Position numbers and translations under genes: made by a program | NCBI GenBank assembly: GCA_949127695.1 | Contig: CASBQH010000289.1 | Location: 1-7,028 of the forward strand | DNA length: 7,028 nt | Direction: 5' to 3' | Source of the DNA: Synechococcales cyanobacterium PMM_0073 | Lineage (GTDB): Bacteria > Cyanobacteriota > Cyanobacteriia > Elainellales > Elainellaceae | Notes under the pieces: model-generated | Seen by the model: only the letters and a program-made list of their open reading frames with translations | Database searches by the model: none | What the model was told of the DNA's origin: nothing | Shown: positions 1 through 5,611 of the stretch, piece by piece | Position numbering within the stretch: the stretch's first letter is position 1 | How the letters are laid out: every line of letters begins with the position of its first letter

Positions 1-71
1 CAGAGCCAGAGCCGAAGCCTGCCAAAGCCAAATCGAGCAAAAAAGCGAAGTCCAGCAAGCCTTCTGCGTAA
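1..71 (+). CDS. tig: Trigger factor, C-terminal tail (partial, 5' end outside window)
   Basis: The only sensible reading of the first 71 bases is the frame whose full codons start at base 3; it gives about 22 residues (ending KSSKPSA) and stops at TAA 69-71. The tail is rich in Lys, Ala, Pro and Ser, as in the low-complexity C-terminal extensions of cyanobacterial trigger factors. No domain is visible. The identification therefore rests mainly on known gene order: in many cyanobacteria (and in Escherichia coli) tig lies directly upstream of clpP and clpX. Trigger factor is the ribosome-bound peptidyl-prolyl isomerase and chaperone that meets nascent chains. Another protein with a basic tail cannot be excluded from this fragment alone. 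Confidence 0.6.
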   Translation, partial: EPEPKPAKAKSSKKAKSSKPSA

Positions 72-108
72 TTACTTAAGATTTGCGCCCTGAAGGTTTC
101 TCAAGTTT

Positions 109-176
109 GAGCATATAGTGTTTACGTAAGGATGCGTCAGACTGTATGCTCTAACGATCTGTCTGAGGATATAGTG
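109..176 (+). promoter_or_regulatory. Duplicated -10-like box upstream of clpP
   Basis: Two near-identical 12-mers, GAGCATATAGTG (109-120) and GAGGATATAGTG (165-176), lie 56 bases apart in the tig-clpP gap. Each holds TATAGT, a fair match to the sigma-70-type -10 hexamer, at 114-119 and 170-175. No convincing -35 hexamer sits 16-18 bases upstream of either. A third candidate, TTTACG (121-126) with an 18-base spacer to TATGCT (145-150), matches both hexamers moderately. The gap is long enough to carry a clpP promoter, but which box is used, if any, is not decided by the sequence. Confidence 0.3.
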
Positions 177-287
177 AACATAGGAATGAGCAAAGATTAA
201 ACATGATCTGCCTAGATTCCATTGGTTCCACTCACGCCCAGCCCCTAAACGGGATGAATCCGCTAAGCTGATAGCATTAGCGACTGT

Positions 288-307
288 GAAATTCAGTGCA
301 ATTCAGT
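288..307 (+). repeat. Tandem imperfect 10-mer in the clpP leader
   Basis: GAAATTCAGT (288-297) is followed directly by GCAATTCAGT (298-307), nine of ten bases identical. It ends 18 bases before the clpP start codon. It could be a chance slippage product or a short regulatory direct repeat; nothing in the sequence decides. Confidence 0.35.
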
Positions 308-325
308 TGTTGACTCATTTGGCTT

Positions 326-991
326 ATGATCACGCCTCAATCAACCATTAGCTCCAAGTTTCTAGATATCAATGCCGTGATTCCAATGGTGGTGGAGCAG
401 TCTGGGCGCGGAGAGCGTGCCTTTGACCTCTATTCTCGGCTGCTGCGCGAGCGGATTGTCTTTATGGGCGATCAGGTGACAGATGCGCTAGCCGACACCA
501 TTGTGGCGCAGCTCTTGTTCCTAGATGCCGAAGATCCAGAGCGCGATATCCAGCTCTATATCAATTCACCGGGCGGTTCCGTCACCGCAGGCATGGCAAT
601 TTACGACACCATGCAGCAGGTTCGTCCTGATGTCGTGACAATTTGTTATGGTTTAGCGGCCAGCATGGGAGCCTTTTTGCTGTCAGGCGGAGCCAAAGGT
701 AAGCGCCTTTCTCTGCCCAGCTCGCGGATTATGATTCACCAGCCGTTGGGCGGCGCGCAGGGTCAGGCGGTGGATATTGAGATCCAGGCTAAAGAAATTC
801 TCTATCACAAGCGCACGCTGAACGAATTGTTGGCTTATCATACAGGACAGCCGCTCGAAAAGATTGAGACGGACACAGAGCGCGACTTTTTTATGTCGGC
901 AGAGGAAGCTTCGGCCTACGGGCTGATCGACCAGGTGGTGTCTCGGCAGAATTTGCCCATGCCCGGTGAGACGATTACCGCAGTCAATTAA
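326..991 (+). CDS. clpP: ATP-dependent Clp protease proteolytic subunit ClpP (ClpP2-like)
   Basis: This 221-residue protein is a complete ClpP serine peptidase (family S14), the barrel subunit that degrades proteins fed in by a Clp unfoldase in the cytosol. The catalytic triad is all present: Ser113 in GLAASMGAF, His138 in MIHQP, and Asp187 in [11 protein letters not shown]. The [10 protein letters not shown] segment (80-89) and the conserved SGRGERAFD block (26-34) are typical. An in-frame TGA at 311-313 lies just upstream, so ATG 326 is the first usable start; it has no clear Shine-Dalgarno sequence, and the roughly 18-residue N-terminal extension before VIPMVVEQ is usual for the family. 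It is followed after 9 bases by clpX. In Synechococcus the clpX-linked paralogue is ClpP2, which works with ClpP1 and ClpX; assignment to that paralogue here is from gene order. Cyanobacteria carry other clpP genes, and the non-catalytic ClpR is ruled out by the intact triad. Confidence 0.97.
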   Translation: MITPQSTISSKFLDINAVIPMVVEQSGRGERAFDLYSRLLRERIVFMGDQVTDALADTIVAQLLFLDAEDPERDIQLYINSPGGSVTAGMAIYDTMQQVRPDVVTICYGLAASMGAFLLSGGAKGKRLSLPSSRIMIHQPLGGAQGQAVDIEIQAKEILYHKRTLNELLAYHTGQPLEKIETDTERDFFMSAEEASAYGLIDQVVSRQNLPMPGETITAVN

Positions 992-997
992 GGGGAA
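990..997 (+). promoter_or_regulatory. Ribosome-binding site of clpX
   Basis: AAGGGGAA overlaps the last base of the clpP stop region and sits a few bases before ATG 1001. It is one of the best purine-rich ribosome-binding sites in the window and supports both the clpX start and independent ribosome loading inside the clpP-clpX transcript. Confidence 0.7.
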
Positions 998-1000
998 CCT

Positions 1001-2335
1001 ATGTCTAAATACGACTCCCATCTCAAATGTTCATTCTGTGGTAAATCGCAGGAGCAGGTTCGCAAGCTGATTGCTGGACCCGGCGTCTACATTTGCGATG
1101 AATGTGTTGACCTGTGTAATGAGATTTTAGATGAGGAGTTGTTTGACTCTAGCGCCTCAGTGCCGCAGCCTGCTGCCAAGCGCGAGCATCCAACCGAAAA
1201 GCGAGCCGTGCGCTCTGGCTTCTCCATGAGCCAAATTCCCAAGCCGCGCGAGATTAAAAAGCATCTCGACGAGCATGTCATTGGCCAGGACGAAGCCAAA
1301 AAGATCCTCTCGGTGGCGGTCTACAATCACTACAAGCGGTTGGGCTTCCTGCAAGCCAAAAGTGCAGGCAAATCCGACGATCCAGTTGAACTGCAAAAGT
1401 CTAACATTTTGCTGATTGGCCCCACCGGCTGCGGCAAAACCCTGCTGGCGCAGACGCTGGCCGAAATGCTGGAAGTTCCCTTCGCGGTCGCCGATGCCAC
1501 CACGCTGACCGAAGCGGGCTATGTGGGCGAAGATGTCGAGAACATTTTGCTGCGATTGCTGCAAGTGGCGGATCTCGATGTGGATGCAGCCCAGCGCGGC
1601 ATCATCTACATTGATGAAATTGACAAGGTGGCGCGCAAGAGCGAAAACCCGTCAATTACTCGTGACGTGTCCGGTGAAGGCGTACAGCAAGCGCTGCTGA
1701 AAATGTTGGAAGGTACAGTCGCCAACGTGCCGCCTCAGGGTGGCCGCAAGCATCCTTACCAAGACTGCATTCAGATTGACACCAGCAATATTCTGTTCAT
1801 CTGCGGCGGCGCGTTTGTGGGTCTTGATAAATCCGTCGAGCAGCGGATTGGCAAGAAGACAATGGGCTTCATTCAGCCCGGAGAAGGCCAGTCGAAGGAA
1901 AAGCGAGCGGCAGATGTGCTGAAGCATTTGGAACCGGACGATCTGGTCAAGTTTGGGATGATTCCTGAGTTTATTGGCCGCGTGCCAGTGCTGGCGGTGG
2001 TTGATCCACTCGACGAAGATGCCTTGACTGAAATCCTCACCGAGCCGAAGAACGCGCTGGTGAAGCAGTATCAGAAGCTGATGCGGATGGACAACGTGCA
2101 GCTGGAGTTTAAGCAGGATGCGGTGCGGGCGATTGCCAAAGAAGCCTACCGTCGCAAAACTGGAGCCAGAGCGCTGCGGAGCATTGTCGAAGAGCTGATG
2201 CTGGAAGTGATGTACGAGCTGCCTTCGCGCAAGGATGTGACCCGCTGCGCCATTACCCGCGAAATGGTCGAGAAACGCTCCACCGCCGAGCTGTTGGTTC
2301 ACCCTTCTTCGCTGCCCAAGCCTGAATCTGCCTAG
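1001..2335 (+). CDS. clpX: ATP-dependent Clp protease ATP-binding subunit ClpX
   Basis: A full-length 444-residue ClpX, the hexameric AAA+ unfoldase that recognises substrates and threads them into ClpP. Domains in order: an N-terminal C4 zinc-binding domain with Cys10, Cys13, Cys32 and Cys35; a charged, proline-containing linker (about 45-80); and the AAA+ core. The core shows Walker A GPTGCGKT (140-147), pore-1 loop GYVG (173-176), Walker B IIYIDEID (201-208), the [10 protein letters not shown] segment of pore loop 2 (221-230), an RKH loop (249-251), the arginine finger in PEFIGR (Arg327) and sensor 2 in TGARALRS (Arg390). The ClpP-docking loop reads TMGF (287-290) instead of the IGF of E. 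coli. The start is fixed by AAGGGGAA and by the conserved CSFCGKS motif ten residues in. It is surely co-transcribed with clpP (9-base gap) and perhaps with the hydrolase after it (5-base gap). Confidence 0.98.
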   Translation: MSKYDSHLKCSFCGKSQEQVRKLIAGPGVYICDECVDLCNEILDEELFDSSASVPQPAAKREHPTEKRAVRSGFSMSQIPKPREIKKHLDEHVIGQDEAKKILSVAVYNHYKRLGFLQAKSAGKSDDPVELQKSNILLIGPTGCGKTLLAQTLAEMLEVPFAVADATTLTEAGYVGEDVENILLRLLQVADLDVDAAQRGIIYIDEIDKVARKSENPSITRDVSGEGVQQALLKMLEGTVANVPPQGGRKHPYQDCIQIDTSNILFICGGAFVGLDKSVEQRIGKKTMGFIQPGEGQSKEKRAADVLKHLEPDDLVKFGMIPEFIGRVPVLAVVDPLDEDALTEILTEPKNALVKQYQKLMRMDNVQLEFKQDAVRAIAKEAYRRKTGARALRSIVEELMLEVMYELPSRKDVTRCAITREMVEKRSTAELLVHPSSLPKPESA

Positions 2336-2340
2336 CATCT

Positions 2341-3213
2341 ATGCCTCTGATTTCCATTCGCGGCGTTGACCATTACTACGAGTGGGTCAGCCGCTCTCAG
2401 CAGCCCGGCCTAGATAAGCCAGTGCTGGTGTTTATTCACGGCTGGGCGGGTTCAACTCGCTACTGGCGCGGTACGGCTGAGGCGTTTGCTGAGCAATTTG
2501 ACTGCCTGCTGTACGATCTGCGTGGATTTGGGCAATCGCGTCTGCCGCGTCCAGTTCCGGCTGAGGTGGAGGCGCTGGGCTACGAGCTAGAATCCTACGC
2601 CGAAGATTTGCTGCTGCTGCTGGATCAGCTAGGGCTAAAGCGCGTCTCGCTCAACGCCCACTCAACGGGCGCTTCGATTGCGGTGCTGTTTCTGGCTCGC
2701 CATCCCGAACGAGTCGAGCGGGCAGTGCTGACCTGTCACGGCGTATTTGCCTCAAATCCGCTGGCCTTCAAAGCCTTTCACCAGATCGGGCGCTATGTGG
2801 TGCTGTTTCGACCAGACTGGCTGAAGCAAATTCCAATGGCCGATCGGATGTTCATGGCGCGGTTTTTGAGCAGGCCCATTCCAGCGCAAGCCCGCCGCGA
2901 GTTTCTCGAAGATTTCTTGACTGCCGACTTTGAGGCAGCGGTCGGCACAATTTACACCGCCGTCAGCGAGCGAGCCGCGCTAGAAATGCCGCAGGAATAC
3001 GCCAAGCTGCAAGTCCCGACGCTGCTGATTTCAGGCGAGTATGACCAGATCATTCCAGTGAAGCTAGGCCGAGCCGCCGCCGCCCAAAGCACTCAGGTGA
3101 AGCATGTTGTGATCCCCAACACTGGCCATTTTCCGATGCTGGAAGATGCCGCAACCTATTTGCCGCTGGTGCAAGATTTTTTACAGTCTAGTCCAAACCC
3201 AGCTCACGCTTGA
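2341..3213 (+). CDS. Alpha/beta-fold hydrolase, substrate unknown
   Basis: A 290-residue single-domain alpha/beta hydrolase of about the usual length. Visible features are the oxyanion-region HGWAGS (33-38), DLRGFGQS (59-66) typical of the family, the nucleophile elbow NAHSTGAS with Ser108, the acid Asp235 in SGEYDQIIP, and the catalytic His263 in NTGHFPMLE. The elbow has Ala106 where GxSxG has its first glycine; small residues are tolerated there, so activity is expected. The region between Ser108 and Asp235 holds a helical cap (about 138-215). There is no signal peptide or membrane segment, so it should be cytosolic. Esterase, haloperoxidase-like and C-C hydrolase members share this pattern, and the substrate cannot be called. 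It starts 5 bases after clpX without a clear Shine-Dalgarno site, which suggests translation coupled to clpX. Its 3' end overlaps the convergent plmA by 26 bases. Confidence 0.88.
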   Translation: MPLISIRGVDHYYEWVSRSQQPGLDKPVLVFIHGWAGSTRYWRGTAEAFAEQFDCLLYDLRGFGQSRLPRPVPAEVEALGYELESYAEDLLLLLDQLGLKRVSLNAHSTGASIAVLFLARHPERVERAVLTCHGVFASNPLAFKAFHQIGRYVVLFRPDWLKQIPMADRMFMARFLSRPIPAQARREFLEDFLTADFEAAVGTIYTAVSERAALEMPQEYAKLQVPTLLISGEYDQIIPVKLGRAAAAQSTQVKHVVIPNTGHFPMLEDAATYLPLVQDFLQSSPNPAHA

Positions 3214-4177
3214 GCAGGCTAATCGACTTAGTACCAATGTAGTTTTCGCAGCAGATTAGCTGAGGCGGGCGAATCAGGTCTTCTCTGGCTTCCGTCACCG
3301 CTAGTTTGACCGCACCGCAGCTCGCCTGATCAAAGCTAAAAATCGTCTGGGCGCTATTGACAATCGACTTGAGCCGATAACTATCTTTGAGCTGAGCCGT
3401 CATCACCAGCAGATCTTCGCCGCGCAGGCTATGCACCAGCACTTCCGCCACGCGCAAAATTCCGGAGCTGAGGCTGACTAATCCCAAGCAGCTATCTTTC
3501 GGCAAGGCTAGCAGCTTCTGCATTTCCTGGGCGTAGTCATAGATATCCACTGGGATGACGCGAACCGAGCGCGGCGCGGCAATCGCCTCGGCATCGCCAA
3601 TGAAGTAGCGGCTAGTCACAACTGTGCCAGAGCGCGTCTGCTCCAGCACCTTCTCTAGCTCCTCCATTGGCACCAGCTGCACCGGAATATGCAGTGCGGC
3701 TTCCAGCTCCTGCACCATCAGCTCACCCGCCCCAATATCCTGACTGGGAGCCGTCACCAGCACCCGCGCACTGCATCGCAGCCGCCAGTCTACTTCTGAC
3801 AAAAACAGCTCTCTGGCCTGCGACAGCGAACAGCCTTGGCCAATCAGATCATCCAGACTTTTTTGCACCAGCCGATGCGCCAGCGGGTATTGCTCAAAAA
3901 TTGGGGAGGAGGGCTTAGTGCTGCCGCCTTCGTCTCCCTGCGAACGCACATAGATTCCAGAACCAGCCTGAGCATCGACGATGCCGTCCTCTTCAAGCTG
4001 TCGGTAGACCTTACTGATTGTGTTGCGGTGCAGTCCGGTCTCCATTGCCAGCTGGCGGGTACTGGGCAGGCGATGTCCGGGCGGAAACTGCCGCGAAGCA
4101 ATCGCAAATCGAATCTGGTTATAGAGCTGTGTGGATGCGGGAATGTCGCTGTCGGGCTGAATTTGAAACCGAACCAT
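3188..4177 (-). CDS. plmA: GntR-family transcriptional regulator, PlmA-like
   Basis: This 329-residue protein starts with a GntR-type winged helix-turn-helix (about 10-77): PASTQLYNQIR, then PGHRLPSTRQLAMETGLHRN and TISKVYRQLEEDGIV, ending in the wing AGSGIYV. The remaining 250 residues are not an aminotransferase, FadR or UbiC-type effector domain. Length, N-terminal wording and C-terminal domain match what I know of PlmA (Anabaena all1076, Synechocystis sll1961), a cyanobacteria-specific regulator of the YtrA-like GntR group that forms dimers and has been linked to plasmid maintenance, photosystem balance and the PII-PipX nitrogen-signalling network. Six cysteines (116, 135, 230, 287, 309, 310) lie in the C-terminal part; a redox role is possible but is inference. 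The start is supported by GGAGG four bases upstream. Its stop lies inside the convergent hydrolase gene, and it is divergent from the dienelactone hydrolase gene. Confidence 0.82.
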   Translation of the reverse strand: MVRFQIQPDSDIPASTQLYNQIRFAIASRQFPPGHRLPSTRQLAMETGLHRNTISKVYRQLEEDGIVDAQAGSGIYVRSQGDEGGSTKPSSPIFEQYPLAHRLVQKSLDDLIGQGCSLSQARELFLSEVDWRLRCSARVLVTAPSQDIGAGELMVQELEAALHIPVQLVPMEELEKVLEQTRSGTVVTSRYFIGDAEAIAAPRSVRVIPVDIYDYAQEMQKLLALPKDSCLGLVSLSSGILRVAEVLVHSLRGEDLLVMTAQLKDSYRLKSIVNSAQTIFSFDQASCGAVKLAVTEAREDLIRPPQLICCENYIGTKSISLLKRELGLD

Positions 4178-4181
4178 AGAG

Positions 4182-4186
4182 CCTCC
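4182..4186 (-). promoter_or_regulatory. Ribosome-binding site of plmA
   Basis: On the minus strand GGAGG is followed by CTCT and then the ATG whose first base is 4177. The spacer is short (4 bases), but this is the only strong Shine-Dalgarno match near any candidate start, and it fits the conserved N-terminus of the protein. Confidence 0.65.
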
Positions 4187-4195
4187 GCCTCAGTG

Positions 4196-4227
4196 AAGCG
4201 TTGATAGGTAAAGCGTTAAGTCATCAA
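4196..4227. promoter_or_regulatory. Repeated heptamer and inverted repeat in the plmA leader
   Basis: AAGCGTT occurs twice, at 4196-4202 and 4211-4217, with a 15-base period, and TTGAT (4201-4205) is inverted as ATCAA at 4223-4227. The cluster lies 19-50 bases upstream of the plmA start codon, where an autoregulatory operator could sit. GntR-family proteins often bind near their own promoter; that this cluster is such a site is inference only. Confidence 0.3.
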
Positions 4228-4342
4228 TGTCATGCTGCAAGTAGCCTACAGCTCTGATATTAATGTTTCCTGAAAAAATTTGGTGCGGCGGCCAAGAGTG
4301 AGCAAACTATACCGAGCTTTGGAACTTCACCGAATCACCTGA

Positions 4343-4365
4343 TAGCGCTAGTCTGAGACTATAAG
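4343..4365 (+). promoter_or_regulatory. Adjacent palindromes and -10-like box before the dienelactone hydrolase gene
   Basis: TAGCGCTA (4343-4350) is a perfect 8-base palindrome. It shares its last base with AGTCTGAGACT (4350-4360), a 5-1-5 inverted repeat, whose last base begins TATAAG (4360-4365), a partial -10 match 16 bases before the start codon at 4382. No good -35 hexamer is seen. The arrangement would suit an operator overlapping a promoter. It lies in the 204-base divergent region shared with plmA, which also carries GTAGCCTAC (4241-4249), another short inverted repeat. Confidence 0.35.
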
Positions 4366-4381
4366 CCTGTAGATTAAGCTC

Positions 4382-5116
4382 ATGTCTGCCCCCATTCAAG
4401 CAAGTTCTGTGCAGATTCCCAACGGCGATCTGCTGATTGATGCCTACCTAGCGCATCCAGTTGATGCATCGCCCGCTGCCGCCATTCTGGTGATCCAAGA
4501 AATTTTTGGCGTGAACGCCCATATCCGAGATGTAACCGAGCGCTTCGCTCGACTGGGCTATGTGTCAATTGCCCCGGCAATCTATCAGCGGCAGGCTCCT
4601 GGTTTTGAGGCGGGCTATGATCCAGATTCCGTCAAACTCGGTCGCCAGTATAAAGAGCAGACCCGCGTTGAAGAACTGCTGAGCGATCTTCAGGCTACAG
4701 TTACCTACCTCAAGGCGCTGCCCTCGGTCAAACCAGGGGCAATCGGCTGCATTGGCTTTTGCTTCGGCGGGTTAGTAGCTTACTTGGCCGCAACGTTGCC
4801 TGAAATCAGGGCGGTGGCTTCGTTTTATGGCGCGGGTATGCCCGTCTGGTCGCCGGGAGGCACTCAACCAACGCTGGCCTATACGCCAGAAATTAAAGCT
4901 CGACTCTATGCTTTCTTTGGCCTAGAAGATGTCAGCATTCCGCCGGAGCATTTGGCGCAGATTGAGGCAGCGCTGCAAGCCAACCAAATCGACTACCAAA
5001 TCTTTCGCTATCCAGGAGCCGCGCATGGCTTCTTCTGTGACCAGCGCGCCAGCTACAGTCCAGCCGCTGCTGCCGCTGCTTGGACGCAGGTTCAAGCATT
5101 GTTTGGCCAGCTTTAA
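4382..5116 (+). CDS. Dienelactone hydrolase family protein
   Basis: A 244-residue alpha/beta hydrolase of the dienelactone hydrolase (carboxymethylenebutenolidase) family, close to the usual 235-245 residues. The family's cysteine nucleophile is Cys127 in GFCFGG; Glu40 in IQEIFG, Asp183 in GLEDVSIP and His215 in GAAHGFF complete the family's catalytic set, with spacing like that of the Pseudomonas enzyme. RDVTERFARLGYVSIAPAIY (49-68) is also typical. Classical members open the lactone ring of dienelactone in chlorocatechol breakdown, but no other aromatic-degradation gene is present here, and cyanobacterial members have mostly unknown substrates. No signal peptide is seen, so it is probably cytosolic. 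It is transcribed away from plmA, which could therefore control it, though no proof is visible. The start ATG has only weak Shine-Dalgarno pairing. Confidence 0.93.
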   Translation: MSAPIQASSVQIPNGDLLIDAYLAHPVDASPAAAILVIQEIFGVNAHIRDVTERFARLGYVSIAPAIYQRQAPGFEAGYDPDSVKLGRQYKEQTRVEELLSDLQATVTYLKALPSVKPGAIGCIGFCFGGLVAYLAATLPEIRAVASFYGAGMPVWSPGGTQPTLAYTPEIKARLYAFFGLEDVSIPPEHLAQIEAALQANQIDYQIFRYPGAAHGFFCDQRASYSPAAAAAAWTQVQALFGQL

Positions 5117-5161
5117 TCTTGCAAACTTCAGCTTTTGTTAAGCCGATCTCCAAAACCCGCT

Positions 5162-5170
5162 TGATATAAT
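5162..5170 (+). promoter_or_regulatory. Extended -10 promoter of the Nif11-domain gene
   Basis: TGATATAAT contains a perfect TATAAT hexamer (5165-5170) preceded by the TGn extended -10 element (5162-5164). No recognisable -35 lies at 16-18 bases upstream; TTGTTA at 5135-5140 is 24 bases away, too far. Extended -10 promoters often do without a -35. Transcription would begin near 5177, giving a leader of roughly 40 bases before ATG 5216. Confidence 0.7.
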
Positions 5171-5175
5171 CTGAG

Positions 5176-5186
5176 CGAATAATTCG
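5176..5186. repeat. Short palindrome at the predicted transcription start
   Basis: CGAATAATTCG is an inverted repeat with 5-base arms around one central base. It falls on the expected start point of the promoter just upstream, a common place for a repressor site. Its small size means chance is a fair alternative. Confidence 0.3.
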
Positions 5187-5204
5187 TAATCATCATCGGC
5201 AATC

Positions 5205-5208
5205 GAGG
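5205..5208 (+). promoter_or_regulatory. Ribosome-binding site of the Nif11-domain gene
   Basis: GAGG lies 7 bases before ATG 5216, with a CATTTTT spacer. This spacing is close to optimal and supports the chosen start. Confidence 0.55.
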
Positions 5209-5215
5209 CATTTTT

Positions 5216-5611
5216 ATGGCGACTGCATCGGTACTGCAATTCATGCAAAAGACGGCTGAAGATGAAGCCCTGCGGCATCGTCTAGAGGAGCTATTGGGCG
5301 TGGGGGACGGCAATATCAGCAGCGAAACTGACCTCGATCCGGCAGAGTCCGCCGCTTTGAAGGGCGAACGCGCCCCGGTGGTGGCTGAGTTTGCCGCCCA
5401 GCAAGGCTACCAGTTCTCGGTCAGCGATCTAGTTACGGTAGTAGACGCCTTTGAAAAGCATCAGTCAGGCGAACTCTCGGATGCTGATTTTGCCAAGCTA
5501 ATGGGTTTCTCGGCCTCTGATACGACGCTAGTTGAGGGCGAAAAAGTCACCAACCCAATGAAACGCCTGACGCGCTATCTGGGCAAGACCTATCTGGGAA
5601 TTGACGCCTAG
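5216..5611 (+). CDS. Nif11-domain protein of unknown function
   Basis: A 131-residue protein resembling the Nif11 domain family. The first helix reads SVLQFMQKTAEDEALRHRLE (5-24), matching the family's N-terminal pattern; a second block, VVAEFAAQQGYQFSVSDLVT (55-74), matches its middle part, and GELSDADFAKLMG (85-97) its end. A stretch of about 25 residues rich in Gly, Ser, Asp and Glu (28-52) separates the first two blocks and is longer than in classic Nif11 domains. Nif11 domains occur as leaders of ribosomally made, modified peptides, but here no double-glycine cleavage site follows the domain, no Cys is present in the whole protein, and no modifying enzyme or transporter is nearby. The tail NPMKRLTRYLGKTYLGIDA (113-131) is basic and aromatic. 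A regulatory or structural role is thus as likely as a peptide precursor. It has its own extended -10 promoter and a good ribosome-binding site. Confidence 0.8.
   Translation: MATASVLQFMQKTAEDEALRHRLEELLGVGDGNISSETDLDPAESAALKGERAPVVAEFAAQQGYQFSVSDLVTVVDAFEKHQSGELSDADFAKLMGFSASDTTLVEGEKVTNPMKRLTRYLGKTYLGIDA

Noticed and set aside
97..112. CTCAA-GT-TTGAG inverted repeat as a tig terminator
   Set aside because: The stem is only 4-5 AT-leaning pairs and no T run follows, so it is not a convincing intrinsic terminator.
310..315. TTGACT resembling a -35 hexamer just before clpP
   Set aside because: A matching -10 would fall inside the clpP coding sequence, so it cannot serve the annotated start.
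683..1021. Minus-strand open frame across the clpP-clpX junction
   Set aside because: Antisense to the conserved C-terminus of ClpP, with no ribosome-binding site or domain visible.
1652..2338. Long minus-strand open frame opposite clpX (228 codons)
   Set aside because: It lies entirely antisense to a fully conserved clpX and its translation, rich in His, Gln, Leu and Arg, shows no recognisable domain; it is a coding shadow.
3836..4204. Plus-strand open frame opposite the plmA N-terminus
   Set aside because: The opposite strand encodes a clear winged helix-turn-helix with a good ribosome-binding site; the plus-strand product has no recognisable feature.
4178..4381. NtcA binding site (GTA-N8-TAC) expected near a nitrogen-linked regulator
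   Set aside because: I scanned this and the other intergenic regions by eye and found no exact GTA-N8-TAC; GTAGCCTAC has the wrong spacing.
5216..5611. Lanthipeptide or other modified-peptide precursor
   Set aside because: No double-glycine site, no Cys and no adjacent modification or export gene, so only the domain resemblance supports it.
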